From CAYNTC01 sp964432925 (GTDB lineage Bacteria > Planctomycetota > Phycisphaerae > Sedimentisphaerales > Anaerobacaceae), in NCBI GenBank assembly GCA_964432925.1, contig CAYSPM010000031.1:1-21454 (forward strand): DNA of 21,454 nt, in the 5' to 3' direction. Below are positions 1 to 8,366 of this stretch, piece after piece (positions within the stretch are counted from its first letter, which is position 1; the number at the start of each line of letters is the position of its first letter). A program made the translations under genes and the position numbers. A model generated the notes under the pieces. The model did no database searches and was not told where the DNA came from. It worked only from the letters and a program-made list of their open reading frames with translations.

Positions 1-1089
1 CTTCCAGCAGGATTGCACAGATTCCTGACGGATCCACGGTACGCAATTCAGCGACTGGCTCACTACATTGTCCGACCCATCCGACTGTATTTTAACGTGG
101 CACTACGTGAACAATGGCTGCGGGAGATGGTCACCGAGGGACAGGGCAAGCACATGCTTAGCGATGATGACGCAGCCATCATCCTTTCGCAGGTCAATGA
201 ACCATTCATACAGAAATATCTTAAGAGCCTAGCAGTACACGTTTGTACCTTACCGGTAACACAAATTGTCTCTGTGACAATTGCTGCTATATACTACTTC
301 ACTCATCGAATGCAACCCAATGCTTGGGTAGTAGGACTGGGCATTGTTGGCATCTTTCAGGTAACACCTATTTCTCCAGGCTCACTCGTTCGGGGGCTTT
401 ATGTGCTTTATCTGGTCATACGGGAGAGGAACTTCAGAGACTACAATATTGCCGTATTTCTCGGATTTTTCAAGTATATTGGTTATCTGGCTTTTCCTAT
501 TCAGATGACGTATCATTATCCTGCACTGGCTAGGTTCATGTCGGTGCACTGGGCGACGGAGGCCGTGCATATTGTTCCAGTCTTTGGTGAGCGAGGCGCG
601 CTTTTTGAGCATTGGGTATTTTGTCTATTTTACAACTGGCCTTTGACTATCCGCCGGCGGATGCGCAGACGTGCAGAACTTCGCACGTCTATAAAGCCGC
701 GATACTGGCACTTAGTATTGTGCGCTATTGTCGCTGTAGTTCCGTTCGCACTTGCAGATGTCGCTTATCTTCGAACTACAGATGATCTGCCTGGCCTGCG
801 TGATATGTGGTATCTCGTGGTACTCGTACCATTTGTCAGCGGGGCACTGGTGACTTTGAGCTGTGGTGGGGCCGCACTGACCAGACGCATTTTAGCTGCA
901 GCTACCTGCGGCTTGTTGACCGGCCTGGCTCACACAATATTCTCAGTCGTGCTGGCCCGTGTAAAAGCTCTCGACATGGATGGTTTTGCAGTAACCTGTT
1001 TGTGGCAAATGTTTATTTTTGCCATTCTTTCGACAGTAGGCGCGATAGCCATAGAGCTGAAGCTACCTGAGCCTGACTCCGGCAGTTAG
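1..1089 (+). CDS. multi-pass membrane protein of unknown function (5' end outside window)
   Basis: The reading frame is open from base 1, and the first possible start (TTG at 13) has no ribosome site in view, so the gene probably begins upstream of the window. The visible part, about 360 residues, opens with a polar, Arg-rich stretch. Hydrophobic segments follow at roughly residues 73-96, 102-124 and 143-165, counted from the TTG. After a conserved-looking polar block rich in Trp, His and Phe (about 170-225, ending in the basic run RRRMRRR) come four more helices, near 232-250, 268-290, 296-318 and 326-348. That topology fits an integral inner-membrane protein. I do not recognise the family. 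The missing N-terminal part may carry the diagnostic domain. The following gene is 214 nt away with its own strong ribosome site, so co-transcription is uncertain. Confidence 0.75.
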   Translation, partial: LPAGLHRFLTDPRYAIQRLAHYIVRPIRLYFNVALREQWLREMVTEGQGKHMLSDDDAAIILSQVNEPFIQKYLKSLAVHVCTLPVTQIVSVTIAAIYYFTHRMQPNAWVVGLGIVGIFQVTPISPGSLVRGLYVLYLVIRERNFRDYNIAVFLGFFKYIGYLAFPIQMTYHYPALARFMSVHWATEAVHIVPVFGERGALFEHWVFCLFYNWPLTIRRRMRRRAELRTSIKPRYWHLVLCAIVAVVPFALADVAYLRTTDDLPGLRDMWYLVVLVPFVSGALVTLSCGGAALTRRILAAATCGLLTGLAHTIFSVVLARVKALDMDGFAVTCLWQMFIFAILSTVGAIAIELKLPEPDSGS

Positions 1090-1303
1090 GCCCTACTGGC
1101 ACAAACACCCCGAACATCCAGCCGGAATTTTAAACTAAAAAATCTTGTTTTTGGGCATAGCATCACCATATTTTGCCCCAGTTTGTATTGATTTGCCGCT
1201 TGAGAACTCTTAAACTAATATGAGAAGATATATTTGAGCGAGTTTCATCGAACAAGTTATTTTTGCTGGCGGTCTTGATATAGTAGAAGAAAGGAGTGAA
1301 GAG

Positions 1304-2731
1304 ATGAGGCCGGAATTCATATCCTCGACACTAATCAAGATAGTAAATCAGAAGCACCTGCGAAAACTTCTCGCCAGAAAGTTCGACGACTACATCTATA
1401 AAAGTATGGTCAACAATGGTTCGCAGGATTTGAAATCCGTACAGATAAGAAGGTACCAGTTCTTGTCTGCGATGCTGCAGTGCCTGATCAGAAATATGGA
1501 CAAGGGCTATGTATCAAGTGAGATTGTCAAAAAGATAATCCAGGTATTTGTGCAGAACAACCTCGTACGAGAGGATCAAAGTTACACTCAGGCAGCAGAG
1601 AACTTCGAGAAGAAGTATGGCGAACTGCCGCCAACTTTTATTGTCGTTTCTCCAACCCAAAGATGTAATCTAAATTGCACAGGCTGTTATGCTAGCTCAA
1701 CAGCAAAAGCGGCAGCGACCATACCTTATCCTTACGTTGATAGAATCATTGGTGAGGCCTATGACATTTTTGGCTGTAGGTTCATAACTATCAGTGGTGG
1801 AGAACCCTTCTTATACAAAAGTGATGGAAAGACACTTCTGGATATTTTCAAAAAATATAATGATATATTCTTCTTAGTATACACTAATGGAACACTCATT
1901 GATGATGAAGTTGCCGCAGAGCTAGCAGAAACTGCAAATGTTACACCTGCCATTTCGGTGGAGGGCTTTGAGAAAGAAACGGACGACAGAAGAGGTTCTG
2001 GTACATTTAGCAAGATACTTAACACTTTAGAGCGAATGAGACAGGTCGGCGTGCCTTTTGGCATTTCTGTGACCTCAACAAGTAAGAATGTAGATGTGCT
2101 GCTCTCGGACGAGTTCTACGACTATTACTTTCAGCAGCTCGGTGCCTGCTATATGTGGCAATTTCAGTTGATGCCCCAAGGTAGAGCCAAAGACGAAATG
2201 GACCTTATGGTCACACCTGCGAGAAGGCTCCAATTATTCAGGAAATGGGAAGAATTGCTTGAAAACAGACGATATTGCTTGGCTGATTTCTGGAACAGCG
2301 GCGTGCTGGCTAGAGGCTGCATTGCCTATGGAAGAAGTGGCGGTTACGCCTACGTCGACTGGTACGGCGACGTGACGCCATGCGTGTTCATCCCTTACTC
2401 CGTGGACAATATCTACGATTTGTATAGTAACGGCAAAACGCTTGCAGATGCCTTGTTTTCCGACTTTATGAAAAATGGACGAAAATGGCAAAAAGAGTAT
2501 GGCCTGGACAATTGGAGAAGGCCCCACAACTGGCTGATGCCCTGCTCTATAAGAGATCATTATGAAATCTTTAGACGCTCAGTCCTGCCGAGCAACGCAA
2601 AGCCTGAAGACGACAAAGCCAAAGAAGCTTTGGAATCCGACGAATATCTTGAAATAATGAAGAATTACGATGTGCAGCTACAAAATTTGACCGAAAGAAT
2701 CTGGCAAAGCGAGTATCTTAGTGTACAATAG
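1304..2731 (+). CDS. radical SAM enzyme with C-terminal SPASM-like cysteine region
   Basis: The protein has 475 residues. The radical SAM signature CNLNCTGC places the three iron-sulfur cluster ligands at C121, C125 and C128. It is followed by the SAM-binding ISGGEPF motif (G165-G166-E167) and by the barrel strand TNGTLID. Further cysteines at C339, C360 and C414, the first two around a conserved-looking GYAYVDWYGDVTPC block, suggest an auxiliary cluster of SPASM or twitch type. The N-terminal 110 residues are mostly charged and helical, and resemble nothing I can name. Radical SAM proteins with this layout cleave SAM to a 5'-deoxyadenosyl radical and modify peptides or small molecules; the substrate cannot be told from sequence. 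The start is fixed by AAGGAG at 1291-1296, 7 nt before the ATG. The next two genes follow closely and may form a transcription unit with it. Confidence 0.88.
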   Translation: MRPEFISSTLIKIVNQKHLRKLLARKFDDYIYKSMVNNGSQDLKSVQIRRYQFLSAMLQCLIRNMDKGYVSSEIVKKIIQVFVQNNLVREDQSYTQAAENFEKKYGELPPTFIVVSPTQRCNLNCTGCYASSTAKAAATIPYPYVDRIIGEAYDIFGCRFITISGGEPFLYKSDGKTLLDIFKKYNDIFFLVYTNGTLIDDEVAAELAETANVTPAISVEGFEKETDDRRGSGTFSKILNTLERMRQVGVPFGISVTSTSKNVDVLLSDEFYDYYFQQLGACYMWQFQLMPQGRAKDEMDLMVTPARRLQLFRKWEELLENRRYCLADFWNSGVLARGCIAYGRSGGYAYVDWYGDVTPCVFIPYSVDNIYDLYSNGKTLADALFSDFMKNGRKWQKEYGLDNWRRPHNWLMPCSIRDHYEIFRRSVLPSNAKPEDDKAKEALESDEYLEIMKNYDVQLQNLTERIWQSEYLSVQ

Positions 2732-2827
2732 CCTTTTGATTATTTGTTCCGCTTTTGCAGCTCGGCTCCATTTAACCTGGGGCTCAGAAAACCGTCTTGC
2801 GTAGAATTTCTGGAGGGTTGACTCAGA

Positions 2828-3589
2828 ATGACCTTGAATAGTTATTCTTCGTTGTGTGACGAATTCTATATCGATATGCACATCAACACCAAGCTCGATC
2901 TACCCACGCAGCGAGACACAATCCTGGCGTTTTTCGAGCGAGCACAGAAGAGTTTTCCCACAATGGCTCACTTCTACCGACGTGAGAATAACGAGTATTG
3001 CCTCGAAGAGAACCGTAACGTCGGCCAGTATCGCTGGCTCAGTCTCGAAACAGATCGCATTGGCTCCGGGGTGGTCAATCCACCATGTTTTGAAGATGTG
3101 TACTGCCAGGATCGTTTAGTGTTGGAGCTTGTTCCCTTCATGCTTGGAGTAAGTCACCTCGATATTTACTCGCTTGACCTTACTTTCGCTATGGATTTTG
3201 ACTTTATGGGCAGTCACGACGAAGTTATTGCCGAAGGCCTGTTCGGCACAAGTGCCTTTAGTGACTTGCTGGATATACCCTACGCTAGACCGATTGGCTT
3301 TTCACCTTCGATAGTTATAGCACTATCCGAGGACGAGCGTACGCAGGCCCGAATAAGCATCGAGTCTATGACGAGTATTTTTGAACCAAGCGACAAACAG
3401 AATAGTCAAGACAACGCAATAAGTCTTTCTCTCACGGTCCGTCAGTATCCGCATCCCAGCAGGAGCTTCGATACTCAAAAATCTTTTGAATCCCAATGCC
3501 AATTGGCTGAAGAGCTAATGGCGGAAAAGATAGTTCCTTATATAGTCCAGCCCCTAAACGAGAAAATTTCACAAAAACGTGTTACTTAA
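2828..3589 (+). CDS. conserved-looking hypothetical protein
   Basis: This is a 253-residue, mainly acidic, soluble protein without signal peptide or membrane segment. I do not recognise it. The N-terminal third contains an aromatic stretch (FYRRENNEYCLEENRN) and the phrase WLSLETDRIGSGVVNPP. The centre has LDIYSLDLTFAMDFDF and FGTSAFSDLLD. The alternating hydrophobic pattern around residues 95-165 suggests a beta-rich fold. The start is supported by GGAGG at 2812-2816, 11 nt before the ATG, slightly long spacing. The gene follows the radical SAM gene after 96 nt, and only 19 nt separate it from the next gene. Its position suggests a role shared with the radical SAM enzyme, but this is inference from position alone. 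Confidence 0.7.
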   Translation: MTLNSYSSLCDEFYIDMHINTKLDLPTQRDTILAFFERAQKSFPTMAHFYRRENNEYCLEENRNVGQYRWLSLETDRIGSGVVNPPCFEDVYCQDRLVLELVPFMLGVSHLDIYSLDLTFAMDFDFMGSHDEVIAEGLFGTSAFSDLLDIPYARPIGFSPSIVIALSEDERTQARISIESMTSIFEPSDKQNSQDNAISLSLTVRQYPHPSRSFDTQKSFESQCQLAEELMAEKIVPYIVQPLNEKISQKRVT

Positions 3590-3608
3590 ATGGTGGAAGG
3601 ACTTCTAA

Positions 3609-4055
3609 ATGGCTATAGAAGCGCCGATTAGTAAATCCAGAAAAACTAACCTTGTGATATATATCGTCATTTGCGTAGTGCTTGCCGGCTGGTGTATCTA
3701 TGATGTCCATTTTAACGAGGATTTCGAGACAGAATATGGCGGCCAGTGGTGGTTTACACTCAATAAATATGCGCCTCCATATCTGATTGGCCTTGCGGTA
3801 CTCTTCGGCCTTTATTACGTAATCATTAGAAATAAGAAACTCATCGCAGACGAAAATGAATTGTTCTTCAACGATAAGAAAAAGATTCCGTATGATTCCA
3901 TACAAAAAATAGATAAAACCTATTTTGATAAAAAAGGATTCTTCATAATCACATACAAGAGCAATGCCGGTAATGAAATTGAGCGTAAGCTGAGTAATAG
4001 GCAATATGACAATTTAGCCGCCATTCTGGATCACCTGGTGGCAAAAATCACTTGA
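3609..4055 (+). CDS. small membrane protein with PH-like C-terminal domain
   Basis: The protein has 148 residues. Two hydrophobic helices lie at about residues 15-35 (VIYIVICVVLAGWCIYDV) and 56-76 (PYLIGLAVLFGLYYVII), separated by a short acidic and aromatic loop. The C-terminal 75 residues are soluble. They run as short beta-like strands (LIADENELFFN, KIPYDSIQKIDKTYF, GFFIITYKS) followed by a final helix (NLAAILDHLVAKI), the usual pattern of bacterial PH-like domains attached to membrane hairpins. The ribosome site GGAAGG at 3595-3600 lies 8 nt before the ATG. The gap to the preceding gene is 19 nt, so the two are probably co-transcribed. The molecular role is unknown; the PH-like assignment rests on pattern, not on a search. 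Confidence 0.7.
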   Translation: MAIEAPISKSRKTNLVIYIVICVVLAGWCIYDVHFNEDFETEYGGQWWFTLNKYAPPYLIGLAVLFGLYYVIIRNKKLIADENELFFNDKKKIPYDSIQKIDKTYFDKKGFFIITYKSNAGNEIERKLSNRQYDNLAAILDHLVAKIT

Positions 4056-4120
4056 CCGCTACCTCAATAAACCATAAGATTCAATGGCTGACCGCAATAG
4101 GTTACGGGATTCTAATTGAG

Positions 4121-4172
4121 TAGCGTACAGCGTTTAGCGTACAGGATAAGTAAAAATAAACGCTGAACGCTG
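4121..4172. repeat. AGCGT-rich intergenic repeat
   Basis: TAGCGTACAG occurs at 4121-4130 and again at 4135-4144. AACGCTG occurs twice in tandem at 4159-4172. CAGCGTTT (4128-4135) is the exact inverse of AAACGCTG (4158-4165), so the whole can fold into a hairpin with a loop of about 22 nt. It fills the gap between the PH-like protein gene and purA. No T-run follows, so a simple terminator is not evident. Confidence 0.6.
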
Positions 4173-4223
4173 ACTGCGGTTTGTCTTTGCTAACACTAAC
4201 ACAATATTTGGGTAAAAGTACTA

Positions 4224-5519
4224 ATGAACTATTGTGTAGTCGGATTGCAATGGGGCGATGAGGGCAAAGGCAAGGTCGTTGACATTCTTGCTGAGAGCTG
4301 CGATATCGTCGTCCGTTACAATGGTGGCTCGAACGCTGGGCACACTGTCGTGGTAGGCAATCCACAGGATTCCTCACGGGACGACAGGTTCGCCCTGCAC
4401 CTTCTTCCAAGCGGCTGCATCCGGCCGAATGTCGTCTGTGTCATTACAAATGCCGTGGTAGTGGACCCGGAGGTCTTGCTAAATGAGATTAAAACACTTA
4501 TAGAGAAAAACATAACCCTAAAAGGCCGACTTTTTATCAGCGAAAATGCTCATGTTGTTCTTGACTATCATAAAAAAGAGGACCAATTGCGCGAGGAGTC
4601 TCTCGGCAAAAACAAAATTGGTACAACAGTACGCGGCATAGGTCCGTGCGTCGCTGATAAAGTTGGTAGAAGCTACGCGGTTCGCATGGGTGATTTCAGA
4701 GACCTCGTAACCATAAAAGGAAAACTTCAGGCTATTGTAGAATACAAGAACAAAGTTTTCTCAGCCCTTTACAGTGCCAAGCCAATAGACAATGCTGGTA
4801 TCTTCGAAAAATGCAGGCTTTATGCTGATAAGCTTTTGCCTTTTGTTATCGATACCACCGAGTTTCTTCACAGCGCGATCGCTGATGGAAAGTCTATCCT
4901 ATTCGAAGGTGCGCAGGGCACCATGCTGGATATCGATCATGGCACCTTCCCATTCGTGACCAGCTCGAACTCAAGTTCGCTCGGCATGCCAGCCGGCTGT
5001 GGAGTACCAGCTAAGATGATCAACGAGTACTTGGGCGTCGCAAAGGCCTACACAACGCGTGTCGGAGCAGGCCCTTTTCCTACTGAGCAAGACAACGAAA
5101 TCGGTCAGTATATACGCGATAAGGGCAATGAGTACGGCACGACTACCGGCCGGCCTCGACGATGCGGTTGGTTCGACACCGTGGCAGTATCCTACGCAGC
5201 AAAAATTGGAGCCATTGATGCGATTGCATTGATGCACCTTGACACACTTACCGGCCTGAAAGAGCTGAGAATCTGCAGAGCTTATAAAATTGATGGCCGG
5301 GAGAAGACCTTTTTCCCTGCAAATATAGCCAGGCTCGCAAAGGCCACCTGTGTTTATGAAACCCTATCTGGCTGGGATGAGGATATAACCGGTATTAAGA
5401 GCTTCAAGCAGTTGCCTGCAAATGCCCAAGGATATATTCGACATATCGAAGAAGCTATAGGCAAACCAATCAAAATGATCAGCGTCGGACCAAAACGCAA
5501 TCAGACAATATCTAAGTAA
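4224..5519 (+). CDS. purA: adenylosuccinate synthetase
   Basis: PurA catalyses the GTP-dependent joining of IMP and aspartate to adenylosuccinate, the first committed step of AMP synthesis, in the cytosol. The protein has 431 residues, the normal full length. The N-terminal P-loop-like motif QWGDEGKGK carries the catalytic D12, and NAGHTVVV carries the catalytic H40. Other family landmarks are IGTTVRGIGP, the LFEGAQGTMLDIDHGTFPFVTSS block, and the TTTGRPRRCGWFDTVA segment. A modest extra loop (GNPQDSSRDDRF) precedes ALHLLPSG, where many homologues are shorter. The ribosome site before the ATG is weak (GGGTAAAAG at about 4210). It begins a run of eight same-strand housekeeping genes, with uppS starting 12 nt after its stop. 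Confidence 0.97.
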   Translation: MNYCVVGLQWGDEGKGKVVDILAESCDIVVRYNGGSNAGHTVVVGNPQDSSRDDRFALHLLPSGCIRPNVVCVITNAVVVDPEVLLNEIKTLIEKNITLKGRLFISENAHVVLDYHKKEDQLREESLGKNKIGTTVRGIGPCVADKVGRSYAVRMGDFRDLVTIKGKLQAIVEYKNKVFSALYSAKPIDNAGIFEKCRLYADKLLPFVIDTTEFLHSAIADGKSILFEGAQGTMLDIDHGTFPFVTSSNSSSLGMPAGCGVPAKMINEYLGVAKAYTTRVGAGPFPTEQDNEIGQYIRDKGNEYGTTTGRPRRCGWFDTVAVSYAAKIGAIDAIALMHLDTLTGLKELRICRAYKIDGREKTFFPANIARLAKATCVYETLSGWDEDITGIKSFKQLPANAQGYIRHIEEAIGKPIKMISVGPKRNQTISK

Positions 5520-5531
5520 ACGAAGCCAAAA

Positions 5532-6440
5532 ATGCGATATAGAGGGGCAAAGGCACAAAGGGACAGAGGCAAAAAGGACAGGGGCCGGGGTTCAGGGATC
5601 AGCAGACTCGGCGAAGCCTTCTCTGATCCCCGATCCCTGATCCCCGATGAAGAAAAATTAAAGCAGACCGCCAAGTGTCTTGGGCTTGACGTCCACCAGA
5701 TACCTCATCACATCGCTATAATTATGGATGGCAATGGCCGATGGGCTCGGCAAAAAGGGCTGCCCCGAATCGCTGGACACCACCGGGGGGCGGAAACCGC
5801 TGAGGAAATAGCACACCGCTGTGTCGATTTTGGCATTGAGTCTCTGACCTTGTATTCCTTCAGCATGGAAAACTGGAAAAGGCCTAAAGCCGAGGTCAAT
5901 GCACTTATGGAGCTCTACACGCAGTACCTCATCAAGATGCAGCCTAAGCTGATGAAGAACAACGTAAGACTCATTCACCTCGGGCGATTAGCCGGGCTCC
6001 CTGCAGCGCTCAGAGCGGAGCTTACTAAAACCACGAATATGACCAGCACCAATACCGGAATGATACTGGCGCTGGCACTGAACTACGGAGGTAGAGCCGA
6101 AATCGTAGATGCCACAAGAGAAATCGCTCGACAATACAAAAGTGGACGATTGAGGCTCAAAGACATCGACGAGGCCTGTGTTGGCAAACACCTTTGCACG
6201 AAGGGCCTTGCTGATCCTGACCTTTTAATACGCACCGCAAACGAGATGAGAGTCAGCAACTTTTTGTTATGGCAGATTTCATACAGCGAATTCTATGTTA
6301 CAGAAACACTCTGGCCGGATTTCAACGAAGCCTCTCTAAAAGAAGCTATATTGGTCTATGCAAAACGTGACCGGCGCTTCGGCACTATAGAAGGGACCTC
6401 GAAACAGCAAAAACAATCCTCGATGGACTTTAGTCTGTAA
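5532..6440 (+). CDS. uppS: undecaprenyl diphosphate synthase (isoprenyl transferase) with repeat-derived N-terminus
   Basis: The enzyme elongates farnesyl diphosphate with isopentenyl diphosphate to make the C55 lipid carrier for cell-wall sugars. The signature IAIIMDGNGRWARQKG holds the catalytic Asp at residue 66. YSFSMENWKRP and DPDLLIRTANEMRVSNFLLW follow, the latter containing the substrate-binding Arg residues. The core is complete. The catalytic Asp normally sits near residue 25, so about 40 extra residues precede it here. They are encoded by a degenerate 8-nt tandem array (5541-5580) and a palindromic repeat (5581-5647). No ATG, GTG or TTG occurs in this frame between 5532 and the catalytic motif, so the repeat is either translated or initiation uses a rare codon. 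No clear ribosome site precedes 5532. cdsA follows after 52 nt. Confidence 0.93.
   Translation: MRYRGAKAQRDRGKKDRGRGSGISRLGEAFSDPRSLIPDEEKLKQTAKCLGLDVHQIPHHIAIIMDGNGRWARQKGLPRIAGHHRGAETAEEIAHRCVDFGIESLTLYSFSMENWKRPKAEVNALMELYTQYLIKMQPKLMKNNVRLIHLGRLAGLPAALRAELTKTTNMTSTNTGMILALALNYGGRAEIVDATREIARQYKSGRLRLKDIDEACVGKHLCTKGLADPDLLIRTANEMRVSNFLLWQISYSEFYVTETLWPDFNEASLKEAILVYAKRDRRFGTIEGTSKQQKQSSMDFSL
5541..5580 (+). repeat. degenerate 8-nt tandem array at the uppS 5' end
   Basis: Five consecutive purine-rich octamers can be read: AGAGGGGC, AAAGGCAC, AAAGGGAC, AGAGGCAA and AAAGGACA. They start 9 nt after the uppS ATG and run directly into the palindromic element. Translated, they give a basic, low-complexity peptide rich in Arg, Lys and Gly. 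Confidence 0.55.
5581..5647. repeat. dispersed palindromic element, copy 1 (inside uppS)
   Basis: The left arm (5581-5610) matches the left arm of copy 2 (8367-8396) at 29 of 30 positions. The right arm (5619-5647) is identical to 8438-8466 over 29 nt. The arms are largely complementary to each other (CAGGGATCAG against CTGATCCCTG), so the unit forms a hairpin. The middle is only 8 nt (5611-5618). It is translated in the uppS frame as GSGISRLGEAFSDPRSLIP. Confidence 0.9.
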
Positions 6441-6492
6441 CCCGGAGCCGCTCGACCCTGCCGCGCACGTTCAAAGCGAGTAATTCAGAATT

Positions 6493-7350
6493 ATGCTTAA
6501 GTACAGACTACTTTTTGGAACATTAATGACGCTATCCTTCACGGGCCTTGTTTGTCTCGATGGCTGGCTGGACGGTTCGCTAACCTCCTCACCTTCTGAT
6601 GACAGCGCCGTGCAGGCGACATTACTCTACATCGTTATCGCAGCAATAATAGTCCTGGCCCAAATTGAATTCTCGAATCTGGCTGCGGCAAGAGACTTAA
6701 AGAGCTTCGCTTTCATTACAACCATAGTCTCCATCTTGTTGGCGGGCACATGGTACTGGCCTCAACTGGTCGAACTGTCATCCAGGCCCTATCTTTTTTT
6801 TCTGTGGTTCTTTGCCTTGCTGGGCCTGATGCTTCGGCAGCATATCCAATACGGCACTGCTGGTGTGCTGGCAAATTGTGGCGTAAACTTTTTATCTATT
6901 ATCTACCTGGGACTCTTGGGCGGGTTTGTCCTCGCCATCCGGATCGATTTTGGACCCCTGCCGTTTCTACTATTTATCTTTGTTATAAAGTCCTCTGATA
7001 TCGGAGCTTACGCAATTGGAACCCTGTTTGGTAAGCACAAATTTTCTCCCAATGTCAGTCCGTCAAAGACTTGGGAGGGAATGGCTGGGGCCGCTATAAC
7101 AGCCGCTGTCGTTGCCCTCGCTTTTGCCCGCACTTTTGATATAATAGCTTGGTGGTCGGCGACGATTTTCGGATTATGCTTCGCCTTCATCGCACAAATT
7201 GGAGACCTGATTGAATCTATGATGAAACGAGACGCTGAGCAAAAGGATTCAGCAAACAGCGTTCCCGGCTTCGGCGGTGTACTGGATGTAATTGATTCGC
7301 CTTTGGCTGCTGCACCCTTTGCGTATTTGTACTTTGTGTTGTTCCTGTAA
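6493..7350 (+). CDS. cdsA: phosphatidate cytidylyltransferase
   Basis: CdsA converts phosphatidic acid and CTP to CDP-diacylglycerol, the branch point of phospholipid synthesis, in the inner membrane. The protein has 285 residues and is very hydrophobic, with about eight likely membrane helices. The family block near the C-terminus is recognisable: DIGAYAIGTLFGKHKFSPNVSPSKTWEG at about 173-200 (quoted only in part elsewhere), then RDAEQKDSANSVPGFGGVLDVIDS in the signature position. The usual PGHGGxxDRxDS reads PGFGGVLDVIDS here, a His-to-Phe and an Arg-to-Val change, while the key acidic residues are kept. The ATG at 6493 lacks a strong ribosome site. The stop codon lies in a short AGCGT-type palindrome (7350-7360). 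It sits between uppS and phoH, a common grouping of lipid carrier and phospholipid synthesis. Confidence 0.93.
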   Translation: MLKYRLLFGTLMTLSFTGLVCLDGWLDGSLTSSPSDDSAVQATLLYIVIAAIIVLAQIEFSNLAAARDLKSFAFITTIVSILLAGTWYWPQLVELSSRPYLFFLWFFALLGLMLRQHIQYGTAGVLANCGVNFLSIIYLGLLGGFVLAIRIDFGPLPFLLFIFVIKSSDIGAYAIGTLFGKHKFSPNVSPSKTWEGMAGAAITAAVVALAFARTFDIIAWWSATIFGLCFAFIAQIGDLIESMMKRDAEQKDSANSVPGFGGVLDVIDSPLAAAPFAYLYFVLFL

Positions 7351-7415
7351 CGCTTAGCGTAACGAAGTTCACAGCCGGAGAAAAAGTAGGCGTACATTCT
7401 CGAGAAAGAAATATC

Positions 7416-8363
7416 TTGGAAGTCACTATACAACTTGATTCTCCTGGTAAACAAATGGAGTTGTTTGGCCCAGCCGACAACCACCTCCGCCTTTTGCGTC
7501 AGGAACTTGGCGTTAGAATCACCGCCCGTCAGTCCAATTTAATAATAAGCGGTACAGAGAAGAACGTTAATAGAGCTGCTGAAGTTATCAACAGGATGCA
7601 AAAGCACCTGCTTAAGCACCGTTCGCTGACCGTTTCAGATGTGAGTGCTCTTATCAGCAAAAACGGTTCATCACGGGCTGCCGAACCCGGCCAGGCAATC
7701 GCCGTCTATTCGCACAAGAAGCTTGTCGAACCCTCAACTAAGGGACAGCTTAAATACATTGAAACAATGTTGGCTAAGGATGTCACATTTTGCACAGGCC
7801 CGGCAGGAACCGGCAAAACGTACCTCGCCGTCGCAATTGCTGTCTCCATGCTAAAGAAAAAACAAATCAGGCGAATCGTCCTGGTGAGACCTGCAGTCGA
7901 AGCCGGTGAAAAAATCGGCTTTCTGCCTGGAGATATGCAGGCAAAAGTAAATCCTTATCTCCGTCCACTTTTTGATGCTCTTGAAGACATGATGGAGTTC
8001 GCCCAGATGAAAAAGTTCATTGAACTGGATATTATTGAGATCATCCCGCTTGCGTTTATGCGAGGCCGAACATTAAACGAAGCGGCCATTATTTGTGATG
8101 AAGCCCAGAACACCTCGGCTTTGCAGATGCTGATGGTCTTGACAAGATTGGGGCACGGCTCCAAGATGATAATAACGGGCGATACAACACAAATTGACCT
8201 CGATGCCAGCCAGAAAAGTGGAATGGTCGAAGCAATGAAAATACTCAGACGAATCAAGGGCATCGGAATTGTGGAATTGACCCAGAAGGATATTGTCCGA
8301 CATCGACTGGTCCAGAACATCGTGCGAGCGTACAAAAAAAGTAAGAAGACAAATAAAGGGTGA
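7416..8363 (+). CDS. phoH: PhoH-like P-loop ATPase (PhoL type)
   Basis: The protein has 315 residues. The N-terminal 110 residues contain a KH-like segment (LRLLRQELGVRITARQSNL), as expected of PhoH-like proteins associated with RNA. The ATPase core carries Walker A GPAGTGKT at 128-135 and Walker B AIICDEAQN with D228-E229. Sensor-like MIITGDTTQID and a final SGMVEAMKIL helix follow. The usual member is 310-340 residues. The start is TTG at 7416, because EVTIQLDSP is the expected family N-terminus and the next in-frame ATG (7455) would remove it; GAGAAAG at 7402-7408 is a weak ribosome site. The neighbouring pgpH-like gene and ybeY are typical partners in many bacteria. The TGA stop (8361-8363) lies at the very edge of palindromic copy 2. 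Confidence 0.93.
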   Translation: MEVTIQLDSPGKQMELFGPADNHLRLLRQELGVRITARQSNLIISGTEKNVNRAAEVINRMQKHLLKHRSLTVSDVSALISKNGSSRAAEPGQAIAVYSHKKLVEPSTKGQLKYIETMLAKDVTFCTGPAGTGKTYLAVAIAVSMLKKKQIRRIVLVRPAVEAGEKIGFLPGDMQAKVNPYLRPLFDALEDMMEFAQMKKFIELDIIEIIPLAFMRGRTLNEAAIICDEAQNTSALQMLMVLTRLGHGSKMIITGDTTQIDLDASQKSGMVEAMKILRRIKGIGIVELTQKDIVRHRLVQNIVRAYKKSKKTNKG

Positions 8364-8366
8364 TCA

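Noticed and set aside
7008..7484. 158-codon minus-strand frame across cdsA and phoH
   Set aside because: It overlaps two confident plus-strand genes and shows no domain.
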